From contig JAJRST010000167.1 of assembly GCA_024278645.1 (NCBI GenBank), forward strand, positions 1-6,529: a DNA stretch of 6,529 nucleotides. The letters run 5' to 3'. Source of the stretch: a bacterium (GTDB taxonomy: Bacteria; Zhuqueibacterota; Zhuqueibacteria; Residuimicrobiales; Krinioviventaceae). Position 1 is the first letter of the stretch, and each line of letters starts with the position of its first letter. Positions 1-5,446 of this stretch are shown here, piece by piece. The notes beneath the pieces are model-generated. The model did no database searches, was not told the origin of the DNA, and saw only the letters and a list, made by a program, of their open reading frames with translations. Both the position numbers and the translations under genes were made by a program.

Positions 1-64
1 GGTGGAACGACAGGGTGGGCGCGGGAGAAGATGCATGGTCGGCCGCACTGTTTTTGTCCGGCAT
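1..64 (-). CDS. Probable 5' end of an unidentified gene running off the left edge
   Basis: An ATG on the minus strand at 64-62 opens a frame with no stop for 21 codons before the window ends. The protein begins MPDKNSAADHAS and is polar and rich in Ala, Ser and Pro, like a disordered N-terminal tail, so no family can be named. Three things support it: a GAGG Shine-Dalgarno-like tetramer six bases before the ATG, a -35/-10 pair with a 17-bp spacer about 37 bases further upstream, and third codon positions mostly C or G as in the other genes. It would lie downstream of, and on the same strand as, the two-component operon, but with its own promoter. A competing reading is a plus-strand frame (3-107, stop TAG) that could be the hydrophobic C-terminus of another protein. 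Only one of the two is likely to be real. Confidence 0.42.
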   Translation of the reverse strand, partial: MPDKNSAADHASSPAPTLSFH

Positions 65-100
65 TTCAGGCCTCGCTTTTACAGCGTCTTTGTTTTCGGG

Positions 101-129
101 AAAATAGCAAATTTGGAGTAGAGGGTCAA
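101..129 (-). promoter_or_regulatory. Sigma-70-like promoter for the left-edge minus-strand gene
   Basis: On the minus strand, TTGACC (129-124) is followed by a 17-bp spacer and TATTTT (106-101). The -35 matches consensus at five of six positions and the -10 at four of six, with optimal spacing. Transcription would start near position 94, giving a leader of about 30 nt before the ATG at 64. Promoter activity is inferred from sequence only. Confidence 0.45.
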
Positions 130-143
130 ATGATTTTCTGCTA

Positions 144-172
144 TTGACCTGTGCGTAATTTACCTGTATTTT
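144..172 (+). promoter_or_regulatory. Second, outward-facing promoter-like pair on the plus strand
   Basis: The plus strand carries the same hexamers as the minus-strand promoter beside it: TTGACC (144-149), a 17-bp spacer, then TATTTT (167-172). The two -35 boxes form an inverted repeat, GGTCAA-N14-TTGACC (124-149). No convincing plus-strand gene lies downstream. A transcript would cross the repeat at 212-313 and run antisense into the histidine kinase gene. It could be a non-coding or antisense transcript, part of a symmetric operator, or chance in AT-rich DNA. Confidence 0.27.
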
Positions 173-179
173 TACGCAC
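151..179. other. Perfect 8-bp inverted repeat overlapping the plus-strand promoter-like pair
   Basis: GTGCGTAA (151-158) and TTACGCAC (172-179) are exact reverse complements separated by 13 nt. The dyad spans the spacer and ends on the last base of the plus-strand -10 candidate, which is a typical place for a repressor operator. It could also form a stem in RNA. Neither side is followed by a T-run, so it does not look like an intrinsic terminator. Confidence 0.45.
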
Positions 180-211
180 GACATGCGAAGATATACAGGC
201 AAATCGCCGAA

Positions 212-313
212 CATTGCGAACGAGTCCGCCGCGGCGGACGAGTGAAGCAATCTTTACAGGAAGAAATATTTCTTACGCGAGAGACCGCGTCGTCGCTCCG
301 CTCCTCGCGGTGA
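212..313. repeat. Degenerate fold-back (REP/MITE-like) repeat, copy A
   Basis: The left end reads CATTGCGAACGAG (212-224) and later AAGCAATCT (245-253). The right end reads CGTCGTCGCTCCGCTC (289-304) then CTCGCGGTGAC (303-313), which is the approximate reverse complement of the left end. Inside are a perfect 16-bp palindrome GTCCGCCGCGGCGGAC (224-239) and a perfect 14-bp palindrome AAGAAATATTTCTT (261-274). This layout matches the dispersed GTCATTGCGAG...AAGCAATCTC type of non-coding repeat that I know from many bacterial genomes. It sits between the histidine kinase stop and the left-edge promoter cluster. The repeat at 5207-5388 is a related copy. A separate small hairpin, AGGAG-CA-CTCCT, follows at 322-333. 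Element boundaries are approximate. Confidence 0.6.
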
Positions 314-365
314 CTTTCCCTAGGAGCACTCCTGCCGCCTTGTGACAAAGCAAAAAGGGATCGGG

Positions 366-1757
366 TCAACCTCCTGGCAGCACAATCGTCACCGTCGTCC
401 CCACTCCTTCCTTGCTCGTAATATCGATGTCGCCGCCGTGCGCTTCAACGATCCACTTGCAGATGGCCAGGCCCAGGCCGCTGCTGTGCTGCTCGCGGCG
501 GCGAGATTTGTCGACGCGGTAAAAGCGGTCGAACACAAACGGCAGGTCTTTTTCCGGAATGCCGATGCCGGTGTCCGAAAAGGCAAGTTCGATTCGTCCA
601 TTGGCACGTTGCAGCGTGACATCAATGTCGCCTCCGGCGGGCGTGTATTTGACGGCGTTGTCCAGTAAATTGGCGACGACCTGGCGCATGCGGTCGGCGT
701 CGACAAAACATTCAATCGATCCAGGGGGCGGTTGAAAATGAACGGTGATATTTTTCTCCGCGGCTTGGCGCTGATGCGACCGGACGCACTCTCTTAAAAG
801 CGTTGCGAGGTCAACCGGTTTTTTTTGCAGCGTCAATTCCCCGGCGTCGGCGTGGGAAAGCAGCAGCAGGTCGTTGACGATCTTTTCCATCCATCGAATT
901 TCCCCAAGGCTGCTGTGCAGCGTTTCGATATACTCTTTTTGTTGCCGCTGTCGACGCAGCGCCACCTCGATTTCACCGCGCAGGATGGTCAACGGCGTGC
1001 GCAGCTCATGCGAGGCGTCCGCGGTAAACCGTTGGATTCTCTCCACCCCGGTTTGAATGCGCTCCATCATGGCGTTAAAGGTGCGCACGAGCTGCCGGAT
1101 TTCGTCGTTCTGCTCCGGCTCCGGCAGTCGTTTGTCCAGATGATACAGGGACATCTCCCGGGCGGCTTGAGTGATTTCGGCGACCGGCCGGAGAGAGCGT
1201 CTGGCCAGCATCCAGCCGCCGACGCCGGCCAAAAGCAGAACAAGCGGCGCCAACATCAGCAACAAAACACGAATGTGTTCGATTAGCTTTTGCACATACA
1301 ACACCGACTGCCCGACGCGCACCTTGAAGACAATGTCCTCTCGCGGCTGCACCGGGCCGGCGGTGTAGGTAAAAATATGAAACACGGTTCCCGTCTCATC
1401 CGCCACGCGCCGCTGCGAACCTTCCGGCGGCATGGAAAAAGAGGTTATTAAAAACGGGGGAAAGTTGCGCGACTGGAAAATTCGCCCCAGGGAATCGGCC
1501 CACACTTCGAAAAAGATGCCGTTTTGCTTTAGATTAAGCTCGCCGGCCTCGTGCACTATATAGTCCACATCCAGCGTGTCGTTTCGAAAACGGATGAATT
1601 CGGAAATCTCCTCGGCGTTTTCGTTGAGGATGTTGTACTGCTCGTTGTACAATTCGTTGGCAATCAACATAAAGGACAAGACGCCAAAGAGCAGCATGGC
1701 CAGCATCAACAGCAGGCTGTACCAGATGGTCAATCGCGTGCTAATGGTCAGCTTCAT
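366..1757 (-). CDS. Transmembrane sensor histidine kinase, OmpR-partner type (two-component)
   Basis: The 463-residue protein senses an extracytoplasmic signal and passes phosphate to the regulator encoded just upstream. It has a first membrane helix at about 11-33, a periplasmic domain at about 34-162, a second helix at about 163-184 and a HAMP linker at about 183-236. The dimerisation and phosphoacceptor helix carries SHELRTPLT with His250. The ATPase domain follows, with the N box NLLDNAVKYT (Asn363, Asn367), the G1 box DTGIGIP (395-401), the F box PFVFDRFYR (406-414) and the G2 box GLGL (427-430). All residues needed for kinase activity are present. The architecture resembles the CusS/heavy-metal sensor branch, but the sensor domain has no obvious metal-binding motif, so the signal is unknown. 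The ATG at 1757 is chosen because MKLTISTRLTIW is a typical start. The upstream in-frame alternative at 1790 is GTG and would deepen the overlap. The gene overlaps the regulator by 17 nt, suggesting translational coupling. Confidence 0.95.
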   Translation of the reverse strand: MKLTISTRLTIWYSLLLMLAMLLFGVLSFMLIANELYNEQYNILNENAEEISEFIRFRNDTLDVDYIVHEAGELNLKQNGIFFEVWADSLGRIFQSRNFPPFLITSFSMPPEGSQRRVADETGTVFHIFTYTAGPVQPREDIVFKVRVGQSVLYVQKLIEHIRVLLLMLAPLVLLLAGVGGWMLARRSLRPVAEITQAAREMSLYHLDKRLPEPEQNDEIRQLVRTFNAMMERIQTGVERIQRFTADASHELRTPLTILRGEIEVALRRQRQQKEYIETLHSSLGEIRWMEKIVNDLLLLSHADAGELTLQKKPVDLATLLRECVRSHQRQAAEKNITVHFQPPPGSIECFVDADRMRQVVANLLDNAVKYTPAGGDIDVTLQRANGRIELAFSDTGIGIPEKDLPFVFDRFYRVDKSRRREQHSSGLGLAICKWIVEAHGGDIDITSKEGVGTTVTIVLPGG

Positions 1758-2430
1758 GGTCCTGGTGCTCCAGTTTGTAGCCGAATCCACGCACCGTGTG
1801 AATCAGCGGCCGGTGAAAAGGCCGGTCGATCTTTTTGCGCAAATGGTTGATATAGACGTCGACGACATTTGAATCCGCATCGTCGTTCAACCCCCAGATC
1901 GCCTCTTCGATGTCGACGCGGGAGAGCACGCGCCCCTTGTTTCGCAGCAGGTATTCCAGCAGGCGGTATTCCACGGTGGTCAGGGCGACCGGGCGACCGG
2001 CGCGCTGCACAATGTGTCTGGCGGTGTCCATTTTCAAATCGCCGGCGCGGAGCATCTCGCCATAGGCGCCCCGGCTGCGTCGCACCAGCGCCTGCAAGCG
2101 CGCCAAAAGCTCCTCAAAGGCAAACGGCTTGACCAGGTAATCGTCCGCCCCGGCGTTGAGCCCGGCGACGCGATCGGGCACGGCATCGCGCGCGGTGAGC
2201 AATAGCACCGGCGTGTCGTCGCCGTGTCGTCGCATCATCCGCAGCACGGAGAGGCCGTCGCGTCCGGGCAGCATAATGTCCAGGGCGATGACGTCATAAC
2301 TTTTGGCGCCGATCATGGCCAGGGCCTTTACACCGTCCGCGGCGACGTCGACGCTCCACCCCTCCTCCCGCAGACCCTTTTTTATAAAGGCCGCAACCTT
2401 GGGTTCGTCTTCAATGATGAGGATGCGCAT
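1741..2430 (-). CDS. OmpR/PhoB-family response regulator
   Basis: This 229-residue DNA-binding regulator is the partner of the histidine kinase that follows it. The receiver domain (about 1-118) shows the acidic pocket E7-D8, phosphoacceptor Asp51 in LDIMLPG, switch Thr79 in LLTA and Lys101 in LVKPF. A short linker leads to the winged-helix DNA-binding domain (about 127-222), with LTTVEYRLLEYL, the recognition helix region VDVYINHLRKKI and the terminal hairpin VRGFGYKL. Length and order are normal for the family, and similarity is closest to the CusR/CopR branch, though target genes cannot be read from this. The ATG at 2430 gives the canonical MRILIIEDE start. Its Shine-Dalgarno is weak (AAAGAA). 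The frame stays open up to a TTG at 2703, but that extension runs across the operon promoter and into the upstream gene's terminator, so it is not used. An in-frame ATG at 2454 is possible but less likely. Confidence 0.95.
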   Translation of the reverse strand: MRILIIEDEPKVAAFIKKGLREEGWSVDVAADGVKALAMIGAKSYDVIALDIMLPGRDGLSVLRMMRRHGDDTPVLLLTARDAVPDRVAGLNAGADDYLVKPFAFEELLARLQALVRRSRGAYGEMLRAGDLKMDTARHIVQRAGRPVALTTVEYRLLEYLLRNKGRVLSRVDIEEAIWGLNDDADSNVVDVYINHLRKKIDRPFHRPLIHTVRGFGYKLEHQDHEADH

Positions 2431-2523
2431 CGGTTCTTTATAGATGGTGAACATTTTCCCGTATAATGATGACTCGATCCAACCCGTGAAATTGGCCGAG
2501 CAAATAAACGAATCATTTTCCAT

Positions 2524-2553
2524 ATAATAAGCCGATGCGGGGATCAAAGTCAA
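2524..2553 (-). promoter_or_regulatory. Sigma-70-like promoter of the two-component operon
   Basis: On the minus strand, TTGACT (2553-2548) is followed by an 18-bp spacer and TATTAT (2529-2524). Each hexamer matches consensus at five of six positions. With a 17-bp spacer the overlapping TTATTA is a poorer alternative. The start point would be near 2517, giving a leader of roughly 85 nt before the regulator ATG at 2430. The promoter sits just downstream of the neighbouring gene's terminator, so the operon is probably transcribed on its own. Confidence 0.65.
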
Positions 2554-2657
2554 GTATTTTTTATGGCCAAGCTCCCGTGTTCCGGCGCCTCCTCTTTCCA
2601 GGGCCGGCATTTTTTGACAGAAGAATTTCGCGGCAGAATTATTTTGCATGGAAGGAT

Positions 2658-2690
2658 AAAAAGCCCCGATGCATTTGCAGGCATCGGGGC
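2658..2690 (-). terminator. Intrinsic terminator of the metallophosphoesterase gene
   Basis: On the minus strand, GCCCCGATGC (2690-2681) and GCATCGGGGC (2672-2663) form a perfect 10-bp GC-rich stem around an 8-nt loop. Five T residues follow directly (2662-2658). The stem begins about 14 bases after the TAG stop of the metallophosphoesterase. This is a textbook Rho-independent terminator and separates that gene from the two-component operon. Confidence 0.88.
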
Positions 2691-2704
2691 GGGAAACAGT
2701 CAAA

Positions 2705-4132
2705 CTAATCTTTATAAAATCGCACTACCTGCTGCTTTAATGTCCCGTCCGGCAGCACATCGCAAATGACATAGTGATGCACATTGCCCAGGGGGCCAAA
2801 ACGGTCGTGCAGGCCGGCGCCGCCGCCGCCGGAAATCGTATAGTCGACGTCCTTGTGGCGCGCCGTGGAATAGGCGTGAATGTGGCCGAGAAAGACATGC
2901 AGCACCTCATGCTTTTGCAGCATGTCCGTCAGTTGGGGAGAGTATTTCGCATCCCAGGAATGGTAGGCCCACTTTTCAATGTCGCGCGGCGGTTTGTGCA
3001 TGGCGACGATTTTTTTCATCGGCGGCGGCGTCGAGGACAACGTCTGCTCCAGCCATTGCAGCGTCGCTTCCGGCTTGTTTACCCGCGTTATGTTGTCGAC
3101 AAAAATAAAGCGATAGCCGCCATAATCAAAAAAGTAATTGAGCGAATTCTCGCCAAACAAGGTGCGGTACTCCACGGCCATGCCATCATCGCCGTCGTCG
3201 TGATTGCCGAGGGCAATGAAATAAGGGATGTCCGTCTTGAGCAACGGCGGGATGTAATAATCCAGATACTCGTCCGTGTATCCGCGGACCACAATATCGC
3301 CGGAATTGATGACAAACGCCGGTTTGGGATCGAGCTGGTCGATATGCTGCACAATGGCCTCCCACAGCTCGTATTGCGACCGGCTGTCGCCCACAACCAC
3401 AAAGCGAAAGCCGCCGTCGCCGGGAGCGCCGAGTTCGGCGATATTCTTCTCAAAATTGAATCTGTCGCGATAGGGGCCCAGTCTTTTCTCCGCATCCGCG
3501 GCGATGTCCGTTATCACCGGTTTTTCCTTTTTGGGCCTGGGCACAATTTCGTTCAACGCGCCGTGGTCCACCAGGCCGATCGCCCGAATCCGACCGTCCG
3601 GGCGCGCATAATAGACGCCGTCGCCGGCAAGCAGCACAAAACGGTCTCCGGCAATTGTTTTCGCCGCCCACGCCTTGTGCGGCTTTTCGCCCTGAACCTG
3701 GGCAATAAGGTCGAGCGTCGCAGCCGGAACGTCGTCGAGCGCAATTTTTCTTTTTGTGCCCTTTATGACCAGTTCGTCCGGCTTTTCCTCGACTTTTGAC
3801 TCGTAGTTTTTATATTCAAGCTCAATGATGCGGCCGTCGGCAGCGATGACAAAATCATATTCGTCAATCTTGTTGGCGGCGCGAATGCCATAGAGGTCGT
3901 TTTTCAGCATTCGCCACCGCTTGACTTCGGCGTCGGGCGCTATTGTTTTGACGATATTTAAAAGTTCATCGGAAGGCGGTTTGATGTCCCCTTTGTTCGG
4001 CGGCTGGTAAAAATCGTTGCCCGGCGGTCCGACGTCCACGCGCCACGGGCCGACATGTTTCGGGATCTCGCCGGCAAACAGCACGGCGAAAAACAGAAGG
4101 AACAGGGTGGATGTATAAAGCATCTTTTTCAT
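2705..4132 (-). CDS. Secreted calcineurin-like metallophosphoesterase with N-terminal PepSY-like repeats
   Basis: This 475-residue protein is predicted to hydrolyse phosphate esters outside the cytoplasm; the substrate is unknown. Residues 1-20 form a signal peptide (MKKM, hydrophobic core, LFA-GE) with no lipobox Cys. Two repeats of about 55 residues (about 54-108 and 135-188) each end in a strand-turn with a DGRI motif (ADGRIIELE, PDGRIRAIG), like PepSY or beta-lactamase-inhibitor-like domains. The catalytic domain (about 242-475) has the metal-site motifs in order: GDSR (248-251), SGD (277-279), GNHD (309-312), His379 in MHKPP, and GHIH (416-419). Motif I is usually GDxH; here Arg251 stands in for the His, a variant I believe occurs in some secreted members. 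The ATG at 4132 has an AAGGA ribosome site seven bases upstream and begins the signal peptide; Met4 is an internal alternative. The gene is monocistronic, between its own promoter and terminator, and divergent from lgt. Confidence 0.93.
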   Translation of the reverse strand: MKKMLYTSTLFLLFFAVLFAGEIPKHVGPWRVDVGPPGNDFYQPPNKGDIKPPSDELLNIVKTIAPDAEVKRWRMLKNDLYGIRAANKIDEYDFVIAADGRIIELEYKNYESKVEEKPDELVIKGTKRKIALDDVPAATLDLIAQVQGEKPHKAWAAKTIAGDRFVLLAGDGVYYARPDGRIRAIGLVDHGALNEIVPRPKKEKPVITDIAADAEKRLGPYRDRFNFEKNIAELGAPGDGGFRFVVVGDSRSQYELWEAIVQHIDQLDPKPAFVINSGDIVVRGYTDEYLDYYIPPLLKTDIPYFIALGNHDDGDDGMAVEYRTLFGENSLNYFFDYGGYRFIFVDNITRVNKPEATLQWLEQTLSSTPPPMKKIVAMHKPPRDIEKWAYHSWDAKYSPQLTDMLQKHEVLHVFLGHIHAYSTARHKDVDYTISGGGGAGLHDRFGPLGNVHHYVICDVLPDGTLKQQVVRFYKD

Positions 4133-4227
4133 GGTTTTTTCCTTTTTTTTTGTTGATAAAACCGGTTTCTAAAATATAGCGTTATTTTAAAATTAATAAA
4201 GGTAAAACGGAAACGACATTGTAATTT

Positions 4228-4257
4228 ATTGTATCCAATTTTCATTACCGCTGTCCA
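4228..4257 (-). promoter_or_regulatory. Candidate sigma-70-like promoter of the metallophosphoesterase gene
   Basis: On the minus strand, TGGACA (4257-4252) is followed by an 18-bp spacer and TACAAT (4233-4228). Each hexamer matches consensus at five of six positions. The leader to the ATG at 4132 would be about 90 nt and ends in an A-rich stretch containing the AAGGA ribosome site. A second TACAAT (4223-4218) lies just downstream without a good -35. The region is AT-rich, so chance matches are possible. Confidence 0.4.
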
Positions 4258-4276
4258 TCGAAAAGAGAGCCAAACC

Positions 4277-4306
4277 ATGACATTCCAGCCCGGATTATTC
4301 AAATAA
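4277..4306 (+). CDS. Possible 9-residue leader ORF upstream of lgt
   Basis: ATG at 4277 begins MTFQPGLFK followed by TAA (4304-4306). It is preceded by AAAAGAGAG (4261-4269) with a 7-nt gap to the ATG. The lgt start has exactly the same nonamer (4357-4365) and the same 7-nt gap. The match suggests a real translation start, but a nine-codon frame can easily arise by chance and the peptide resembles no leader I recognise. It also lies upstream of the best lgt promoter candidate, so it would need an earlier promoter. Confidence 0.2.
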   Translation: MTFQPGLFK

Positions 4307-4310
4307 ATCG

Positions 4311-4341
4311 TTTGCAAATGCATGGAAAAAGTTTAAATTGT
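4311..4341 (+). promoter_or_regulatory. Candidate lgt promoter, Bacteroidota-like spacing
   Basis: TTTG (4311-4314) is followed by 19 nt and TAAATTGT (4334-4341). This resembles the Bacteroidota -33/-7 pattern TTTG-N19-21-TAnnTTTG at the TTTG box and six of eight -7 positions. Read as sigma-70, TTGCAA (4312-4317) has only a poor -10 at proper spacing. The leader to the lgt ATG would be about 25 nt. Because the other promoters in the window look like ordinary sigma-70 sites, this call is tentative. Confidence 0.3.
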
Positions 4342-4372
4342 TTAATTTTTCAAAACAAAAGAGAGACTCGTT

Positions 4373-5203
4373 ATGACCTGGTGGCAACATCTTCCCGAAA
4401 AAATGAGCCCGACCATTTTCGGCGTCGGCTCTTTCCAATTGCGATGGTACGGCATGATGTACATCGTCGCCTTTGCCGTCGTTTACATGATGGTTATGCT
4501 GCGCTACAAAAGCGACAACCCGGACATCGACAAAGAAACGGCGCAGGGCTGGTTCACCTGGGCCATCCTCGGCGTCATTCTCGGCGGACGCGTCGGTTAT
4601 GTCTTGTTTTACGAACCCGGCATGATTCTGAGCAATCCGTTGGGCATCTTGCTGCCCGTGGACGCGCGGCACGGCTTTCGCTTCACCGGCCTGTCCGGCA
4701 TGTCCTTTCACGGCGGCGTCATCGGCGTTGTGCTTTTCTCCGTTCTCTATGCGCACCGGCAAAAAGTCAGCTTTTGGCGGCTGGCCGACCTGGTGGTACC
4801 GGCCATACCGCTGGGCTATACCTTCGGCCGATTGGGCAACTTTATCAACGGCGAGCTGTACGGACGCGTCACCAGCGTACCCTGGGGCATGTATTTTCCG
4901 GCCGATTATACGAAACAGCTCCGGCATCCGTCGCAGCTTTACGAAGCTTTTTTTGAGGGGATTTTTCTTTTTGCGGTGATGTGGTCGATTCGCAATAAAC
5001 CGCAATTGTCCAGGTTGATTTTACCCATTTACCTGATCGGCTATGGCGCGGTGCGTTTTTTCATCGAATTTGTACGGCAGCCGGATGCGCACCTGGGCAC
5101 GGTGCTGGGGCCGTTCACCATGGGCCAGGTTTTGAGTTTTACGATGATCGCAGGCGGCGGCGTTTTGATTCTGCTGCTGCGCGAAAGAGGCCGGTCGGCA
5201 TAG
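4373..5203 (+). CDS. lgt: Prolipoprotein diacylglyceryl transferase
   Basis: Lgt transfers diacylglycerol from phosphatidylglycerol to the lipobox cysteine of prolipoproteins in the inner membrane, the first step of lipoprotein maturation. At 276 residues it has the normal family length and several hydrophobic membrane segments (about 24-42, 62-80, 113-127, 138-150, 192-206, 216-232 and 250-269). The family signature GRLGNFINGELYG spans 152-164, with Arg153 and Glu161 matching the essential Arg143 and Glu151 of the E. coli enzyme. FHGG (112-115) supplies the conserved His113. The motif HPSQLYEA (185-192) and the segment YGAVRFFIEFVRQPDAH, with Arg228 and Arg235 matching E. coli Arg239 and Arg246, are intact. 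The N-terminus with LRWYGMMY (23-30) is also typical. The ATG at 4373 follows a GAGAG ribosome site by seven bases. The gene diverges from the metallophosphoesterase and converges with the acetyltransferase, with no partner gene in an operon and no clear terminator after its stop. Confidence 0.98.
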   Translation: MTWWQHLPEKMSPTIFGVGSFQLRWYGMMYIVAFAVVYMMVMLRYKSDNPDIDKETAQGWFTWAILGVILGGRVGYVLFYEPGMILSNPLGILLPVDARHGFRFTGLSGMSFHGGVIGVVLFSVLYAHRQKVSFWRLADLVVPAIPLGYTFGRLGNFINGELYGRVTSVPWGMYFPADYTKQLRHPSQLYEAFFEGIFLFAVMWSIRNKPQLSRLILPIYLIGYGAVRFFIEFVRQPDAHLGTVLGPFTMGQVLSFTMIAGGGVLILLLRERGRSA

Positions 5204-5206
5204 AAA

Positions 5207-5388
5207 AAAAGTCATCGCCAAGGCAGCACGCCAGTGAGAGCGCTTTGCTCTCAAACAGGAGAAACATCTCGTTTCAAAAGATCGCGTCAGGCGGCGCGGG
5301 GGAGTGTGACGCAATCTCCCTGGAAACAAAACTTGCCGCTAGTGTAGATATTTCCACTGACTGGAAGGCCGCCTTCGCGATGACTCTT
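5207..5388. repeat. MITE/REP-like repeat with terminal inverted repeats, copy B
   Basis: The left end (5207-5227, containing GTCATCGCCAAGGC) and the right end (5368-5388, reverse complement containing GTCATCGCGAAGGC) match at about 18 of 21 positions. This makes a 182-bp fold-back element with no coding capacity. Internally, GTCAGGCGGCGCGG...GAGTG...GCAATCT (5287-5317) aligns with the matching part of the repeat at 224-253, and both elements finish with TCGCG(A/G)TGACT. It starts three bases after the lgt stop codon and fills most of the gap between lgt and the convergent acetyltransferase. It could serve as a transcript end or mRNA stabiliser for either gene. No target-site duplication was established. 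Confidence 0.62.
5235..5253 (+). other. Perfect 7-bp hairpin downstream of lgt
   Basis: TGAGAGC (5235-5241) and GCTCTCA (5247-5253) form a perfect stem with the 5-nt loop GCTTT. It lies about 30 bases after the lgt stop, inside the repeat element. The following bases (AACAGG) contain no T-run, so this is not a standard intrinsic terminator. It may protect the lgt mRNA 3' end or simply be part of the repeat's folded structure. Confidence 0.4.
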
Positions 5389-5446
5389 ACACTCAATACC
5401 CGCCAATATCGTTGATCTGCAACCCGAGACCAAAAATTGCCGTCAA

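Noticed and set aside
3..107. Plus-strand open frame ending in TAG at 105-107 with a hydrophobic stretch, possibly a C-terminus entering from the left
   Set aside because: It is possible, but it has no family signature and conflicts with the minus-strand start at 64, which has a promoter, a ribosome site and better codon bias. It is kept only as the alternative reading.
212..313. CRISPR array or tRNA-like structure
   Set aside because: There are no regularly spaced direct repeats and no cloverleaf or CCA end. The structure is an inverted repeat only.
322..333. AGGAG-CA-CTCCT hairpin as the terminator of the two-component operon
   Set aside because: The stem is only five base pairs, the 2-nt loop is too tight, and no T-run follows on the minus strand.
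825..1286. Plus-strand open frame opposite the histidine kinase
   Set aside because: It is antisense to the HAMP and phosphoacceptor coding region and has Gln/His/Arg-rich composition typical of a mirrored frame.
1758..1790. GTG at 1790 as the histidine kinase start, adding 11 residues
   Set aside because: The added residues are polar and unlike the family start. The ATG at 1757 directly begins the typical MKLTISTRLTIW membrane lead-in.
2431..2703. In-frame N-terminal extension of the response regulator by 91 codons
   Set aside because: It starts at a TTG between the neighbouring gene's stop and its terminator hairpin, runs across the operon's own promoter and adds no recognisable domain. 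The canonical regulator start is at 2430.
2774..3799. Long plus-strand open frame (341 codons) opposite the metallophosphoesterase
   Set aside because: It is antisense to a gene with all catalytic motifs intact. GC-biased third positions suppress stops on the opposite strand, and the translation has no domain-like pattern.
4295..5005. Long minus-strand open frame (236 codons) opposite lgt
   Set aside because: It is a shadow of lgt. The predicted protein is His- and Asp-rich and low in hydrophobic structure, and has no recognisable motif.
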